Part shown: one piece after another, positions 8,701-18,993 of the stretch
How the letters are laid out: each line of letters opens with the position of its first letter
Position numbering within the stretch: the stretch's first letter is position 1
Origin: Burkholderiales bacterium
Lineage (GTDB): Bacteria; Pseudomonadota; Gammaproteobacteria; Burkholderiales; JAHFRG01
DNA: 64,000 nucleotides
Assembly: GCA_035518095.1 (NCBI GenBank)
Contig: DATIXX010000032.1
Span: forward strand, 1-64,000
Direction: 5' to 3'
The notes under the pieces: generated by a model
Seen by the model: only the letters and a program-made list of their open reading frames with translations
The model's database searches: none
What the model was told of the DNA's origin: nothing
Made by a program: the position numbers and the translations under genes

Positions 8701-9525
8701 TTACGCGAGTACCGGCCGGCGTGGTGCCGAACCGAGCAGCCGCATCAGGACAAATATCGTGGTAAGCGTACCCAGATAGACCAAAAGCTGGAGTTCGGTC
8801 GGCCGGTCCGTATAGCCGACCAAGGTATGCAAAACTTTGCCGAGGATGCTGTCGTCGGCAAGGAAATTCGAGGTATCCCAAAGTGTCCTAGCAAAAGGCC
8901 TCACGACGCCCGCGATTTGCAGAAAAGCGACCGCCTGAGCTGCCATACCAGCAGCGAGTAACGCGATCAACCAGCTAGTCACAGAAAAAAGATAACGGAC
9001 CGGAATGCGCAGCAACCCGTTATACATAACTAGCGAGACGCTTGCGCCGAGCAGTACCCCCGCCACGCCTCCGACCGCCATAGCCAAAGGAGTATCTTTA
9101 CTGGAAACAGCAATGCCGTAGAGGAACAGCACTACCTCGGAACCCTCGCGCAGCACTGCGATGCCGACGACAATGGAGAGTGCGGCCATGGTACGACTGC
9201 CGGAAGCAACGGCCTCGCCGACCGCCTTCACCGCCGCCGCAATCGCGCGACCGTGGCGCGCCATCCAGACATTGTGCCAAGCCAGCATGACTACGGCGAC
9301 CAGCAGGATCACCGCGTTGAAGAGTTCTTGACCCGATCCGGCAAATGCGTTGCCGATCGCTCCCGCGAAGGCTGCCACCAGGCATGCGCCAGCGATGCCT
9401 CCGGCAATCCCGTAGCTGATCCAGAGTCCACGCATCGCAACGCCCCGCGTAGCAGCGAGCACAATGCCTACTACCAGGCCAGCCTCAATGACTTCCCGGA
9501 AAACGATAATGAGCGCCGCGATCAT
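8701..9525 (-). CDS. FTR1 family high-affinity iron permease
   Basis: 274-residue integral membrane protein with about seven hydrophobic helices. Two REXXE iron-binding motifs are present, REVIE at residues 10-14 and REGSE near residue 126, as in FTR1/EfeU/FtrC permeases that move oxidised iron across the inner membrane together with a periplasmic partner. The start is the ATG at 9525 with AGGAA 5 bp upstream (the preceding codon TTG is a weaker choice). It begins 8 bp after the cupredoxin gene, so the two form an operon behind a Fur-box-like promoter. P19, DyP peroxidase and polyferredoxin genes of related systems are absent. Confidence 0.93.
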   Translation of the reverse strand: MIAALIIVFREVIEAGLVVGIVLAATRGVAMRGLWISYGIAGGIAGACLVAAFAGAIGNAFAGSGQELFNAVILLVAVVMLAWHNVWMARHGRAIAAAVKAVGEAVASGSRTMAALSIVVGIAVLREGSEVVLFLYGIAVSSKDTPLAMAVGGVAGVLLGASVSLVMYNGLLRIPVRYLFSVTSWLIALLAAGMAAQAVAFLQIAGVVRPFARTLWDTSNFLADDSILGKVLHTLVGYTDRPTELQLLVYLGTLTTIFVLMRLLGSAPRRPVLA

Positions 9526-9533
9526 CAAGTTTC

Positions 9534-9854
9534 CTATTCAACAATAATCACGCCTTTGGCGCTATCCGAATGGAACTCACCGATGAACGGATATTGGCCG
9601 GGCGTCAGGGGCCCGATGTAAACAGGAGCCGTAAAATTCGCGGGGATAACCTTTTCACGATTTAACGCGTGACTGTCGAATTCCTCTGCAGATGAGTCTC
9701 GATTCTCTATCATGAGCCGGACTCTCTTCCCAGCGGGAACACGCAGTTGTGCGGGTTCAAATCGGTGATCGTGGATTGTTAGCTTGTATTGGAGATCTTC
9801 CGCAAACGCCATTGCAGGTACGACCAGGAAAAAAATGACTAGCAGCAACCGCAC
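9534..9854 (-). CDS. Periplasmic cupredoxin-domain protein, FTR1 partner
   Basis: Small exported cupredoxin of about 106 residues. The N-terminal signal peptide ends PAMAFA, then one cupredoxin_1 beta-sandwich follows: KLTIHDHRFEPAQLRVPAGK, then EEFDSHALNREK and finally GQYPFIGEFH. The His, Glu and His residues of these last segments are typical of FTR1-associated cupredoxins; the classical Cys ligand of blue copper proteins is absent. The role proposed for the family is binding or oxidising iron for the permease. GTG at 9854 has AGGAG 10 bp upstream; a TTG at 9863 lies too close to that site. Confidence 0.88.
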   Translation of the reverse strand: MRLLLVIFFLVVPAMAFAEDLQYKLTIHDHRFEPAQLRVPAGKRVRLMIENRDSSAEEFDSHALNREKVIPANFTAPVYIGPLTPGQYPFIGEFHSDSAKGVIIVE

Positions 9855-9886
9855 GATGCGCAATCTCCTAGATGGAAACTTTAACG

Positions 9887-9907
9887 TAATGATAATAATT
9901 CTTATTT
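9887..9907 (-). promoter_or_regulatory. Fur-box-like operator overlapping the cupredoxin-FTR1 promoter
   Basis: The stretch 9887-9907 contains TAATGATAAT followed by AATTCTT. Against the Fur consensus GATAATGATAATCATTATC, 14 of 19 positions match. It covers the predicted -10 element, so Fur-Fe2+ binding there would block transcription, as expected for an iron uptake operon. Regulation is inferred from sequence only. Confidence 0.65.
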
Positions 9908-9917
9908 AAAATTGCAA
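9889..9917 (-). promoter_or_regulatory. Candidate sigma-70 promoter of the cupredoxin-FTR1 operon
   Basis: On the minus strand, -35 TTGCAA (9917-9912), a 17 bp spacer and -10 TATCAT (9894-9889, five of six consensus bases) lie 35-63 bp upstream of the chosen GTG start. The leader contains the Shine-Dalgarno AGGAG. Confidence 0.55.
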
Positions 9918-10159
9918 TTAATTCCTTTAGCTCAATACAAATACAAGATAATATATGCATGATCAAGCACTTACGCGATGACATAATGGCAGCTATTTCA
10001 AGAGTCGGGAACAAAATTAAGGCAAAATCTTCCTGCAGTGCAATAGATATTATCAAAACCCTACTGTCGATGCAGGCTTATTTAGACGATTCACCAATGA
10101 GAACAATTGCGCTTTAATCATCGCGCGGCCCAATCTTGCAAGCTTTTCCTCACCAGGCT

Positions 10160-11716
10160 TTAGCCTTCCGGCGGTTCAAATTGAGCCTTTACAATTGTCG
10201 ACTGATTTTCTTCGACATTGACTCTGAACACCTGCGCATACGGGGGAATCCTGCTTCTTATCACAACACGGTGCCTACCCGGTGTGACGGCAAGCTTTTT
10301 AAGAGGCGGGGAAATTCCTACTTTGGATCCATCGACAAAAATCTCGCCTCTCGGTGTTACGTCGAAGCTCAGGTAGCCCACTTCACTCACCGCGACCGCC
10401 GGTGCCGTGCTCATTTTGCCGCTTTGTGCGATTGCAGGTGTTCTGTTCCCGGGGTGAGTGGTCGAAGAGAGCGAGGATTCTGGCTCGCGGGCAGTGCTAC
10501 CGGGCAACTCGCGTTTGGCGCCTGGTATGCTCAGGTTCCCGGTCAAACGCTTTTCATAGCTCGGCCACCATTCGACGAAAATTACATATAGAGCCACTGC
10601 CAGTAGAGCGAACCAACTTAAGGCAACAAGAAGCGTTTTTCTTTTGGAACCTTGCCCCGCGGAGTGTTTTAATTGCCGTTCCCTGCCTTTTGTGCCTGGC
10701 AATTCAATGATCGGATATGCACGATCCGTCTGGCTGGCGGAGTTTTTTGTTTGAGACGCTGGCGGAAGCACAGTTTCTTTTCTGGCATTAGGCACTAATT
10801 CGATGGTCTTTGCCCCCGTATCCATCCTGCGGGTTGCCCTACGTTCCAATGTCTTCTGTGGTGGCCATTTGACTTGCGCCAGCTGCGAGGGGGCCGGTGA
10901 CAAGGTTTTGTAATGCCTTAGATCACGCGCAAGCTCGCTTGCTTTCTGGTACCGGTTTTCGGGAAGCTTAGCCAACGCCTTGGAAATTATGAAATCAAAT
11001 ACCACGGGGATCCGCTTATTGATTTTCAGAATATCAGCCGGCGTTTCATTTATGATCCGGTACATTATGGTGCTGATGGAATCCCCGTCGAACGGCGTTT
11101 TCCCTGTCACCATCTCATATAAAACTATTCCCAGCGAAAAGATATCGGATCGGCCGTCGACGGCTTTACCTACGATTTGTTCCGGCGACATGTATTTCGG
11201 CGAACCGAGAATCGTTCCGGTCTCGGTCTTTGAACCAGTTGGCAGGTGGGCAATGCCGAAGTCGGTGATCTTCACCTGGCCGGTTTTCGTGATCATGATA
11301 TTCGCGGGTTTGATATCGCGATGCACGATGCCATGCTCCTGCGCATAGGCTAGGCCTTCCGCAATTTGTGCGCCGATCTCGCTGATCCGGTCAAACGACA
11401 TGCTTGTACCTGCCTTGAGAATTTCGCGCAGGGACTGACCTTCCAGGTATTCCATTGCAATATAGGCTGTATGTTCGGTTTCGCCCGCGTCATAAATAGT
11501 GACTATGTTGGGATGATTGAGGCGGCCAGCCGACTTCGCTTCACGATAGAAACGCTCTTCAAAGTCCTCGAACTCGTCTTTTGGCAAATCCAAGTTGATC
11601 GCCTTGATAGCCACGGTGCGCTCGATCACCGGGTCAACCGCTTTGTAGACGGTACCCGTAGTGCCGTGCCCCAGCTTCGATTGAATTTCGTAACGACCTA
11701 ACTTTTGAATTGCCAC
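10160..11716 (-). CDS. Serine/threonine protein kinase with C-terminal PEGA domain
   Basis: 518-residue Hanks-type kinase. The N-terminal catalytic domain (about 8-270) has the glycine loop GHGTTG, the ATP Lys38 in VAIK, the catalytic loop HRDIKPAN, the DFG motif in ITDFGIAH and the APE-equivalent SPKYMSPEQ, so it should be active. A linker leads to one membrane helix near residue 370 (TLLVALSWFALLAVALYVIFV). The extracytoplasmic part ends in a PEGA domain (YLSFDVTPRGEIFVDG to the end), a likely cell-surface sensor module. Start is GTG without a strong Shine-Dalgarno. It follows glmS by 223 bp; no cognate phosphatase gene is nearby. Targets unknown. Confidence 0.93.
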   Translation of the reverse strand: MAIQKLGRYEIQSKLGHGTTGTVYKAVDPVIERTVAIKAINLDLPKDEFEDFEERFYREAKSAGRLNHPNIVTIYDAGETEHTAYIAMEYLEGQSLREILKAGTSMSFDRISEIGAQIAEGLAYAQEHGIVHRDIKPANIMITKTGQVKITDFGIAHLPTGSKTETGTILGSPKYMSPEQIVGKAVDGRSDIFSLGIVLYEMVTGKTPFDGDSISTIMYRIINETPADILKINKRIPVVFDFIISKALAKLPENRYQKASELARDLRHYKTLSPAPSQLAQVKWPPQKTLERRATRRMDTGAKTIELVPNARKETVLPPASQTKNSASQTDRAYPIIELPGTKGRERQLKHSAGQGSKRKTLLVALSWFALLAVALYVIFVEWWPSYEKRLTGNLSIPGAKRELPGSTAREPESSLSSTTHPGNRTPAIAQSGKMSTAPAVAVSEVGYLSFDVTPRGEIFVDGSKVGISPPLKKLAVTPGRHRVVIRSRIPPYAQVFRVNVEENQSTIVKAQFEPPEG

Positions 11717-11939
11717 GGGAATTTCACCGCTAATTTTCGCGCAAGATCGGGGTCGGGAAGAAATTACAAGATACGAATTTTAGCGGAATTTACTACTCCG
11801 CGATATGTCGCGTTTCTCATCTTTTTCGCTATGCTTCGATACATTATGCAACGACGGGGAGGCGGGCGATCGAACCAAAAATATTGGCGTTGGGGAAGGA
11901 AGTTCCAAAGTAGAAGTTCAGCGTCGCCGAATGCGGCTG

Positions 11940-13763
11940 CTATTCCACGGTCACCGACTTCGCGAGATTGCGCGGCTTATCGACGTCGGTGCCTCGGTGC
12001 AGTGCAGCGTGATACGCGAGGAGCTGCAGCGGTACAACGTGCAGAATCGGACTCAAATAGCCCGCATGCTCCTGCATGCGAATGACGTGTATTGCCTCGT
12101 CTTCCTGGACATGCGAGTCCGCGTCTGCGAACACATAAAGCTCGCCACCACGCGCGCGTACCTCCTGCAAATTCGACTTGAGTTTTTCCAGCAACACGTC
12201 GTTGGGTGCCACCGCGACGACCGGCATGTCCCTGTCCACCAGCGCGAGCGGCCCGTGTTTCAGCTCTCCAGCCGGATACGCTTCCGCATGAATGTAAGAA
12301 ATTTCTTTGAGCTTAAGTGCGCCTTCCATGGCAATTGGATGATGGATACCCCGCCCCAGGAACAGCGCATGCTGTTTGGCCGCGAATCGCGCTCCCCATT
12401 CCGACACCTGATTTTCCAATCCCAGCACGTTTTGCACCGCGCTCGGCAGGTGCCGCAGGGCAGCCAGCCACTCGGATTCACGCTTTTCAGAGAGACGTCC
12501 ATGCTGCTTGCCCAGTATCATCGCGAGCATGAACAGCGCGACGAGCTGGGTAGTGAAGGCCTTGGTCGAGGCAACTCCGATTTCAGGTCCTGCACGAGTC
12601 ATGTATCTTAGCCCCGATTCCCGCACTAGAGCCGATTCTGGAACGTTGCATATGCAAAGCGTGTGCATGTGGCCCAGCGATTTTGCGTGCTTGAGCGCGG
12701 CCAGCGTGTCAGCAGTCTCGCCGGATTGTGATATGGCGATCACCAGCGCATCGAGATTCGGCACGGTGTCGCGGTAGCGGTATTCACTTGCCACCTCGAC
12801 ATTGCACGGAATTCCTGCAAGACCCTCGAGCCAATAACGGGCAACAAGACCGGCATGATAGCTGGTGCCGCAAGCGATTATCAGAACGCTTTTAACGCGC
12901 GCCAGAGTGTGTGCGGCGCCGGGCCCAAATATTTCGGGAGCAAGCATCGCACCCATCCCTTCCAGCGTGTCGGAAATTGCCTGCGGCTGCTCGTGTATCT
13001 CCTTCTCCATATAGTGATGATAGTTGCCGAGTTCCGCCGCTTCCGGATTCAGTTCGCTCAAGTGCACCTCGCGCTTCACCGTGTTACCGCTGGCGTCAAT
13101 CACGCGGAAAGCGGATAAGCTGACGTCGGCAATATCGCCCTCTTCCAGATAAACGATTTTCTGCGTCACGGGCAAAAGCGCAGATACGTCCGAAGCGATG
13201 AAGTTTTCCCGACTGCCTAAGCCCAGTAGAAGCGGACTGCCTTTGCGCGCGCAAATCAGCCGCTGCGGCTCGCTGGAATCGACCACCCCTATGGCGTATG
13301 CGCCTTTTAATTCCGCTAGCGCGCGGCGCGTCGCATCCAGCAAATCCCTGCTCTTGCGGAAATGAAAGTGAATCAAATGCGCGATAACCTCGGTATCGGT
13401 TTCGGATGCAAATTCGTATCCCAGCGTTTTAAGTTTCTCGCGCAAAGCCTCGTGATTCTCTATGATTCCATTGTGCACCACCGCCAATGTGTCCCCGCTC
13501 ACATGCGGATGCGCGTTACGCTCGGTGGGGGCACCATGAGTTGCCCATCGCGTATGGGCGATGCCCAACTGCCCGTGGACCTTTTCCTTCTGCGCCTGGC
13601 TGCTCAATTCGGCCACACGCCCCACGCTGCGAATGCGCTTCAATCCGCCGTTTACCACCGCGAGCCCTGCCGAATCGTAGCCGCGATATTCCAGGCGTCT
13701 TAGCCCCTCTAGCAAAATAGGCACTACGTCACGTTGAGCTATGGCGCCCACTATTCCGCACAT
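11940..13763 (-). CDS. glmS: Glutamine-fructose-6-phosphate aminotransferase (isomerizing)
   Basis: 607 residues, normal family length. Converts fructose-6-phosphate and glutamine to glucosamine-6-phosphate, the first step to UDP-GlcNAc for peptidoglycan and LPS. The mature protein begins [11 protein letters not shown] with the catalytic Cys next to Met1, which fixes the start at 13763 even though the frame is open further upstream. The N-terminal glutaminase domain is followed by two SIS domains ([26 protein letters not shown]), and the protein ends NLAKSVTVE. It is 97 bp downstream of glmU on the same strand, so the two UDP-GlcNAc genes are probably cotranscribed. Confidence 0.98.
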   Translation of the reverse strand: MCGIVGAIAQRDVVPILLEGLRRLEYRGYDSAGLAVVNGGLKRIRSVGRVAELSSQAQKEKVHGQLGIAHTRWATHGAPTERNAHPHVSGDTLAVVHNGIIENHEALREKLKTLGYEFASETDTEVIAHLIHFHFRKSRDLLDATRRALAELKGAYAIGVVDSSEPQRLICARKGSPLLLGLGSRENFIASDVSALLPVTQKIVYLEEGDIADVSLSAFRVIDASGNTVKREVHLSELNPEAAELGNYHHYMEKEIHEQPQAISDTLEGMGAMLAPEIFGPGAAHTLARVKSVLIIACGTSYHAGLVARYWLEGLAGIPCNVEVASEYRYRDTVPNLDALVIAISQSGETADTLAALKHAKSLGHMHTLCICNVPESALVRESGLRYMTRAGPEIGVASTKAFTTQLVALFMLAMILGKQHGRLSEKRESEWLAALRHLPSAVQNVLGLENQVSEWGARFAAKQHALFLGRGIHHPIAMEGALKLKEISYIHAEAYPAGELKHGPLALVDRDMPVVAVAPNDVLLEKLKSNLQEVRARGGELYVFADADSHVQEDEAIHVIRMQEHAGYLSPILHVVPLQLLAYHAALHRGTDVDKPRNLAKSVTVE

Positions 13764-13789
13764 TTCAAAGGCCCCGTGAATTGTGAAAA

Positions 13790-13864
13790 GTGAAAAGTGA
13801 AACGAAACAGGCAAGCAAGACCGTACGGTTTCGGCAACGCGGGTTTTGACGTTTCACGTTTCAC
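13790..13864. repeat. Inverted repeat in the glmU-glmS spacer
   Basis: GTGAAAAGTGAAACG at 13790-13804 and CGTTTCACGTTTCAC at 13850-13864 are reverse complements with one mismatch in 15. The intervening loop is 45 bp. The right arm runs into the glmU stop codon. No T-run follows on the minus strand, so a simple intrinsic terminator is not evident; a processing site or protein site is possible. Confidence 0.5.
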
Positions 13865-15219
13865 CGTTCATGTTTCCCTTTTTTCTGTGGACGTTTCCAT
13901 CCGCGAACGGAAATCTGCTTGACACGCGACAGCGTGAGCTCGCCCGCCGGCGCGTCCCGCGTCACGGTAGTGCCAGCGCCGATAGTTGCGCCTTTGCCGA
14001 TCGTGACGGGCGCCACAAGCTGGGTATCCGAGCCGATAAATACGTTGTCCTCAATCACAGTACGCAGCTTATTGGCGCCGTCGTAATTGCAGGTTATGGT
14101 ACCGGCGCCAATATTGACATCCTTACCCACCGTAGCATCGCCTACGTAACTTAAGTGATTGGCCTTGCTTCGATTGGCGACACGGCTGTTTTTCATTTCG
14201 ACGAAATTGCCGACATGCACCCCGTCTTCCAGCACCGTTCCGGGGCGGATGCGCGAATAGGGTCCGATGCGGCAGTCTCTACCAATTTGTGCGCCATCGA
14301 TCACGCAATATGGCAGAAGTTCCGTGCTTGCGGCGACCTTTACATTCTTAAGCACGCAATACGCCCCTACTTTAACTTCATTGCCCAGGGCCACTGTGCC
14401 TTCGAAGATACAGCCGACGTCGATATTCACGTCTGTGCCGCACAGGAGCTCGCCGCGAATATCAATGCGTTCGGGGTCAGCAAGCGTAACGCCGCGCTCG
14501 AGCAATAGCCTCGCCCGTTGCCGCTGATATTCGCGCTCAAGCTCAGCGAGCTGCAGTTTACTGTTGACACCCAGCGTCTCCCAAAAATGTTTCGGCTGAA
14601 CTGCAGAAACTTTGGCTCCATCTTTAATCGCCAGTGCCACGATGTCGGTGAGATAGTATTCTTGCTGAGCGTTGTTGTTGTTCAGGCGGCTTAGCCAATT
14701 GTGCAGCGGCAAGTTTGGGATCGCCATAATGCCGGTGTTGACTTCCCGGATTTCCCGCTCGGACGCTGTCGCGTCTTTGTCTTCGACGATGCGTGATATT
14801 TTGCCATACGCATCGCGCACAATGCGCCCGTAACCGGCGGCTTCCTGTAGCTGCACTGTCATTATCGTGAGCTGTCCCGACCTCAGCATCCGCCTAAGGG
14901 TGTCCGCCGCAATTAATGGCACATCGCCATACAGTACGAGCGTGACGCCATTCTTGTCCAAATGCGGCAATGCTTTCTTTAGCGCATGACCGGTGCCCAG
15001 CTGCGGCTTCTGCTTGACCAGAATCACATCGGCGCCTTTGAACTGATCGGGCACCCTGCCGCCACCATACACTACGCAAAGCTTCGCGGGTTTCAGCGCG
15101 CGTGCAGTATCCAGCACATGCTGCAACAGCGGTTTGCCGGCAAGCGTGTGAAGCACCTTTGGCAAATGCGAGCGCATGCGCTTGCCTTTCCCGGCAGCGA
15201 GTACGACGATATTCAACAT
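13861..15219 (-). CDS. glmU: Bifunctional N-acetylglucosamine-1-phosphate uridyltransferase / glucosamine-1-phosphate acetyltransferase
   Basis: 452 residues. Makes UDP-GlcNAc from glucosamine-1-phosphate, acetyl-CoA and UTP. The N-terminal uridyltransferase domain has the nucleotide loop LAAGKGKRM and YGDVPLI. The C-terminal half is a left-handed beta-helix acetyltransferase with hexapeptide repeats and the conserved NHLSYVGD and NYDGANK segments. Length and domain order match E. coli GlmU. Adjacent to glmS, which feeds the same pathway through GlmM (not in this window). Confidence 0.98.
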   Translation of the reverse strand: MLNIVVLAAGKGKRMRSHLPKVLHTLAGKPLLQHVLDTARALKPAKLCVVYGGGRVPDQFKGADVILVKQKPQLGTGHALKKALPHLDKNGVTLVLYGDVPLIAADTLRRMLRSGQLTIMTVQLQEAAGYGRIVRDAYGKISRIVEDKDATASEREIREVNTGIMAIPNLPLHNWLSRLNNNNAQQEYYLTDIVALAIKDGAKVSAVQPKHFWETLGVNSKLQLAELEREYQRQRARLLLERGVTLADPERIDIRGELLCGTDVNIDVGCIFEGTVALGNEVKVGAYCVLKNVKVAASTELLPYCVIDGAQIGRDCRIGPYSRIRPGTVLEDGVHVGNFVEMKNSRVANRSKANHLSYVGDATVGKDVNIGAGTITCNYDGANKLRTVIEDNVFIGSDTQLVAPVTIGKGATIGAGTTVTRDAPAGELTLSRVKQISVRGWKRPQKKGKHER

Positions 15220-15258
15220 GGTCTTATCGGCAGATTATGGCACAACGAACAGTGGATT

Positions 15259-16773
15259 TCAGCGTAGCCCAGCACCGGCAAGTTTTCTGAAAACATAGCG
15301 CTCTAATGCCTGTTTCTGCGCGCCGCTAAGGAAAAGACCGGTTTTAGTTCTGCGCCATAGAATATCGTCTGCACTCCGCGCCCATTCATGTTCGATGAAG
15401 TAATCAACTTCGCGGCTGAATAGTCCCGCGCCGAAATCCTTCCCCAAGTCGGATATTTCAAATGTGTCCTGCAACAGGCCGCGGACCAAACTGCCGTGCC
15501 GCCGGGCGAGGTCCCGTAAAAGCACGGGCGGCAAATGTGGATAGGCATTTTGCAAACCGAATAGAAACTGCTCGAAATCTGCCCCGGGAATATCGCCTCC
15601 CGGCAAAGGCTGCCGCGCGGTCCAGGGCGATTTTATAGATAACAACCAGGGCGAAAGAAGCCGAAGCGCAGTTTCAGCGAGCTTGCGGTACGTCGTGATC
15701 TTCCCGCCGTACACGGATAGCAGCGGCAGCTGACCGTTGTCGTCCGCTTCCACTATAAGCCTATAATCGCGGCTCACGTCGGATGGATTTGGATTCCCGT
15801 CGTCATAAAGCGAGCGCACGCCGCTGTAATGCCACACCACTTCGGAGGGATGAATCCTGCCTACAAAATAATGATTCACCGCGTCGCAGAGGTACTCGAT
15901 TTCGGCATTTGATGCGCTTGCCGTTCTGGGGTCGCCCTGGAAAGGAATGTCGGTAGTGCCAATCAAAGTAAATTTTTCCTGAAACGGAATGGCGAACACG
16001 ACGCGTTGATCATAATTCTGCAGAAGATAAGCGTGATTCCCCTGGTACGGTCGCGGTATCACGATATGACTGCCTTTCACCAGTCGGACTTTGTGCTCGG
16101 TCTTCTGTGCAATGACCTCTTCAAATAACGAGTGAACCCAGGGACCTGCGGCGTTGACCACGGCTTTGGCCTTCACTTCAGTGCGCCCGCGCTCACGCTC
16201 CAGTGTTGCTTGCCAAAATTTTCCATTGCGCCTGGCCGAAATGCAACGCGTGTATGGCAGGATGCGTGCGCCCAGGTCTTGAGCGCCGCGCATGTTTGCT
16301 ATCACGAGCCTCGCATCGTCCACCCGACAATCGGAATAAACAAAGCCCTTATTAAACTGATCTCGTAGTGGGGCGCCGTACCGGCTCTGACGCAAATCTA
16401 CCGCGCGGGATGCCGAAAAGGTCCCCGTGCCTCCCAGATGATCGTAAAGTAACAGACCCAAGCGCAACATCCAGGCCGGTCGCATTGTTCTCGCACGGGG
16501 CAAAACGAACTCAGTTGGGGAGACGAGGTGCGGGGCGCTTTTTAGCAGTACCTCGCGCTCGCTTAAGGCCTCCTTTACCAAGCGCAGGGCGTACTTTTCT
16601 AGGTAACGCAGTCCGCCGTGAATAAGTTTGCTGCTCGCCGAACTGGTGGCGCCACCCAGATCCCCTTGTTCGCAGAGCAGAACAGCCAGACCCCGGCCCG
16701 CCGCATCGCGAGCAATGCCTGCGCCGTTGATACCGCCACCGATAATCAGTAGGTCAACCGTATCCTGCGCCAT
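15259..16773 (-). CDS. glpD: Aerobic glycerol-3-phosphate dehydrogenase
   Basis: About 504 residues. FAD-dependent membrane-associated enzyme that oxidises glycerol-3-phosphate to dihydroxyacetone phosphate and passes electrons to quinone. The dinucleotide motif is IIGGGINGAGIARDAAGRG and is followed by the family segment TSSASSKLIHGGLRYLE. The C-terminal domain carries the DDILWRRTKTGL motif. The ATG at 16773 directly precedes the flavin domain; a TTG 21 bp upstream is an alternative. No glpK, glpF or glpR neighbour is present, so its link to glycerol use or phospholipid recycling is open. Confidence 0.95.
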   Translation of the reverse strand: MAQDTVDLLIIGGGINGAGIARDAAGRGLAVLLCEQGDLGGATSSASSKLIHGGLRYLEKYALRLVKEALSEREVLLKSAPHLVSPTEFVLPRARTMRPAWMLRLGLLLYDHLGGTGTFSASRAVDLRQSRYGAPLRDQFNKGFVYSDCRVDDARLVIANMRGAQDLGARILPYTRCISARRNGKFWQATLERERGRTEVKAKAVVNAAGPWVHSLFEEVIAQKTEHKVRLVKGSHIVIPRPYQGNHAYLLQNYDQRVVFAIPFQEKFTLIGTTDIPFQGDPRTASASNAEIEYLCDAVNHYFVGRIHPSEVVWHYSGVRSLYDDGNPNPSDVSRDYRLIVEADDNGQLPLLSVYGGKITTYRKLAETALRLLSPWLLSIKSPWTARQPLPGGDIPGADFEQFLFGLQNAYPHLPPVLLRDLARRHGSLVRGLLQDTFEISDLGKDFGAGLFSREVDYFIEHEWARSADDILWRRTKTGLFLSGAQKQALERYVFRKLAGAGLR

Positions 16774-16842
16774 GCGCGCAAAGCCGGGGGGCAAACCGGG
16801 ACTGCCTTGGCAATGGTAACGAGCGTATTGGCGGCAAGAAAA

Positions 16843-17262
16843 CTATTTCTTGCGCAGCCTGCGGATCGCGGCGAGCTGGGCCGCGAGCGATGCCACCTCG
16901 GCCTCGACCATCGCCACTTCCTGCTTATCTTTGGCGGTAGTACGCGCTTCCTCGGCTTGCTTGATGGCTTCCAATGCCTTCGCTTCGTCCAGATCCTTAC
17001 CGCGGATCGCAGTATCAGCCAGCACGGTGATCAGCTTCGGCTGCACCTCGAGAATTCCTCCCGCCACAAACACCAACATTTCTTCTTCCTGGTTCGGGAT
17101 CTTCACGCGTACCGTACCCGGTTTGATGCGGGTCATAAGCGGCGCATGATGCGGATATATACCGAGTTCGCCCAATTCGCCGGGAAGTACTACAAATTCA
17201 GCGTCACCCGAAAAAATGAATTCTTCGGCACTGACAATATCTACGTGTATAGTATGAGCCAT
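16843..17262 (-). CDS. atpC: F1Fo ATP synthase epsilon subunit
   Basis: 139 residues. Central-stalk subunit that couples rotation to catalysis and inhibits ATP hydrolysis. The N-terminal beta-sandwich begins [10 protein letters not shown] and contains [14 protein letters not shown]; the C-terminal helical hairpin is the Ala-rich end around [12 protein letters not shown]. Last gene of the atp operon, 77 bp after atpD. Confidence 0.97.
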   Translation of the reverse strand: MAHTIHVDIVSAEEFIFSGDAEFVVLPGELGELGIYPHHAPLMTRIKPGTVRVKIPNQEEEMLVFVAGGILEVQPKLITVLADTAIRGKDLDEAKALEAIKQAEEARTTAKDKQEVAMVEAEVASLAAQLAAIRRLRKK

Positions 17263-17339
17263 CCCAAATTCCAGGTGGGGAGCAAGCTAAGAGCGGCCAA
17301 AGCGAAACGCGGTTTTATGCTTGCATGACTGTCTTGACT

Positions 17340-18773
<1,434 letters not shown>

Positions 18774-18881
18774 TCAAGTTTGCCTTAAGCAAAGTTGCCG
18801 CAAAGCGAAGCAAGTCCTTTGTCACCCGCGCATTCAGCACTGCCCATTGCCGCTTCGGGCGAACTGATGTTCAAACTGCCA

Positions 18882-18993
18882 CCGCGTCATACTGCCGCCG
18901 CGCCTGGACGATTTGGTCTCGCCGTAACGTACGCATCGCGCACATTAGTCTCGCCCGATCGTTTAGAGCGCCGCGTCATACTGCCGCCGCGCC
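18882..18993. repeat. Direct repeat: copy of the atpG 3' end in the atpG-atpD spacer
   Basis: The 23 bp at 18882-18904 are identical to 18971-18993, the latter being the end of atpG including its stop codon. Similarity extends more weakly several bases into the atpG coding side. The copies are 89 bp apart. This looks like a decayed local duplication of the end of atpG. Confidence 0.8.

Larger units (their letters stand above)
9855..10159. other. AT-rich intergenic region (305 bp)
   Basis: Between the kinase 3' end and the cupredoxin start. It is clearly richer in A+T than its surroundings, especially 9870-10080. It holds the promoter and Fur-box-like site. A minus-strand frame of about 60 codons crosses it, but it has no recognisable family and overlaps the promoter, so I do not call it a gene. 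Confidence 0.5.

Noticed and set aside
8405-8779. Plus-strand frame with a signal-peptide-like start (MMIRRLPFISCPLAIL)
   Set aside because: No Shine-Dalgarno, runs antisense into the FTR1 3' end, no recognisable mature domain.
9868-10056. Minus-strand frame of about 62 codons across the AT-rich spacer
   Set aside because: It overlaps the promoter and Fur-box-like site, has no ribosome-binding site or family pattern, and the low GC explains its odd composition.
13850-13866. TTTCACGTTTCAC near the glmU end as a second parS site
   Set aside because: It is a direct repeat of TTTCAC, not the palindrome required for parS.
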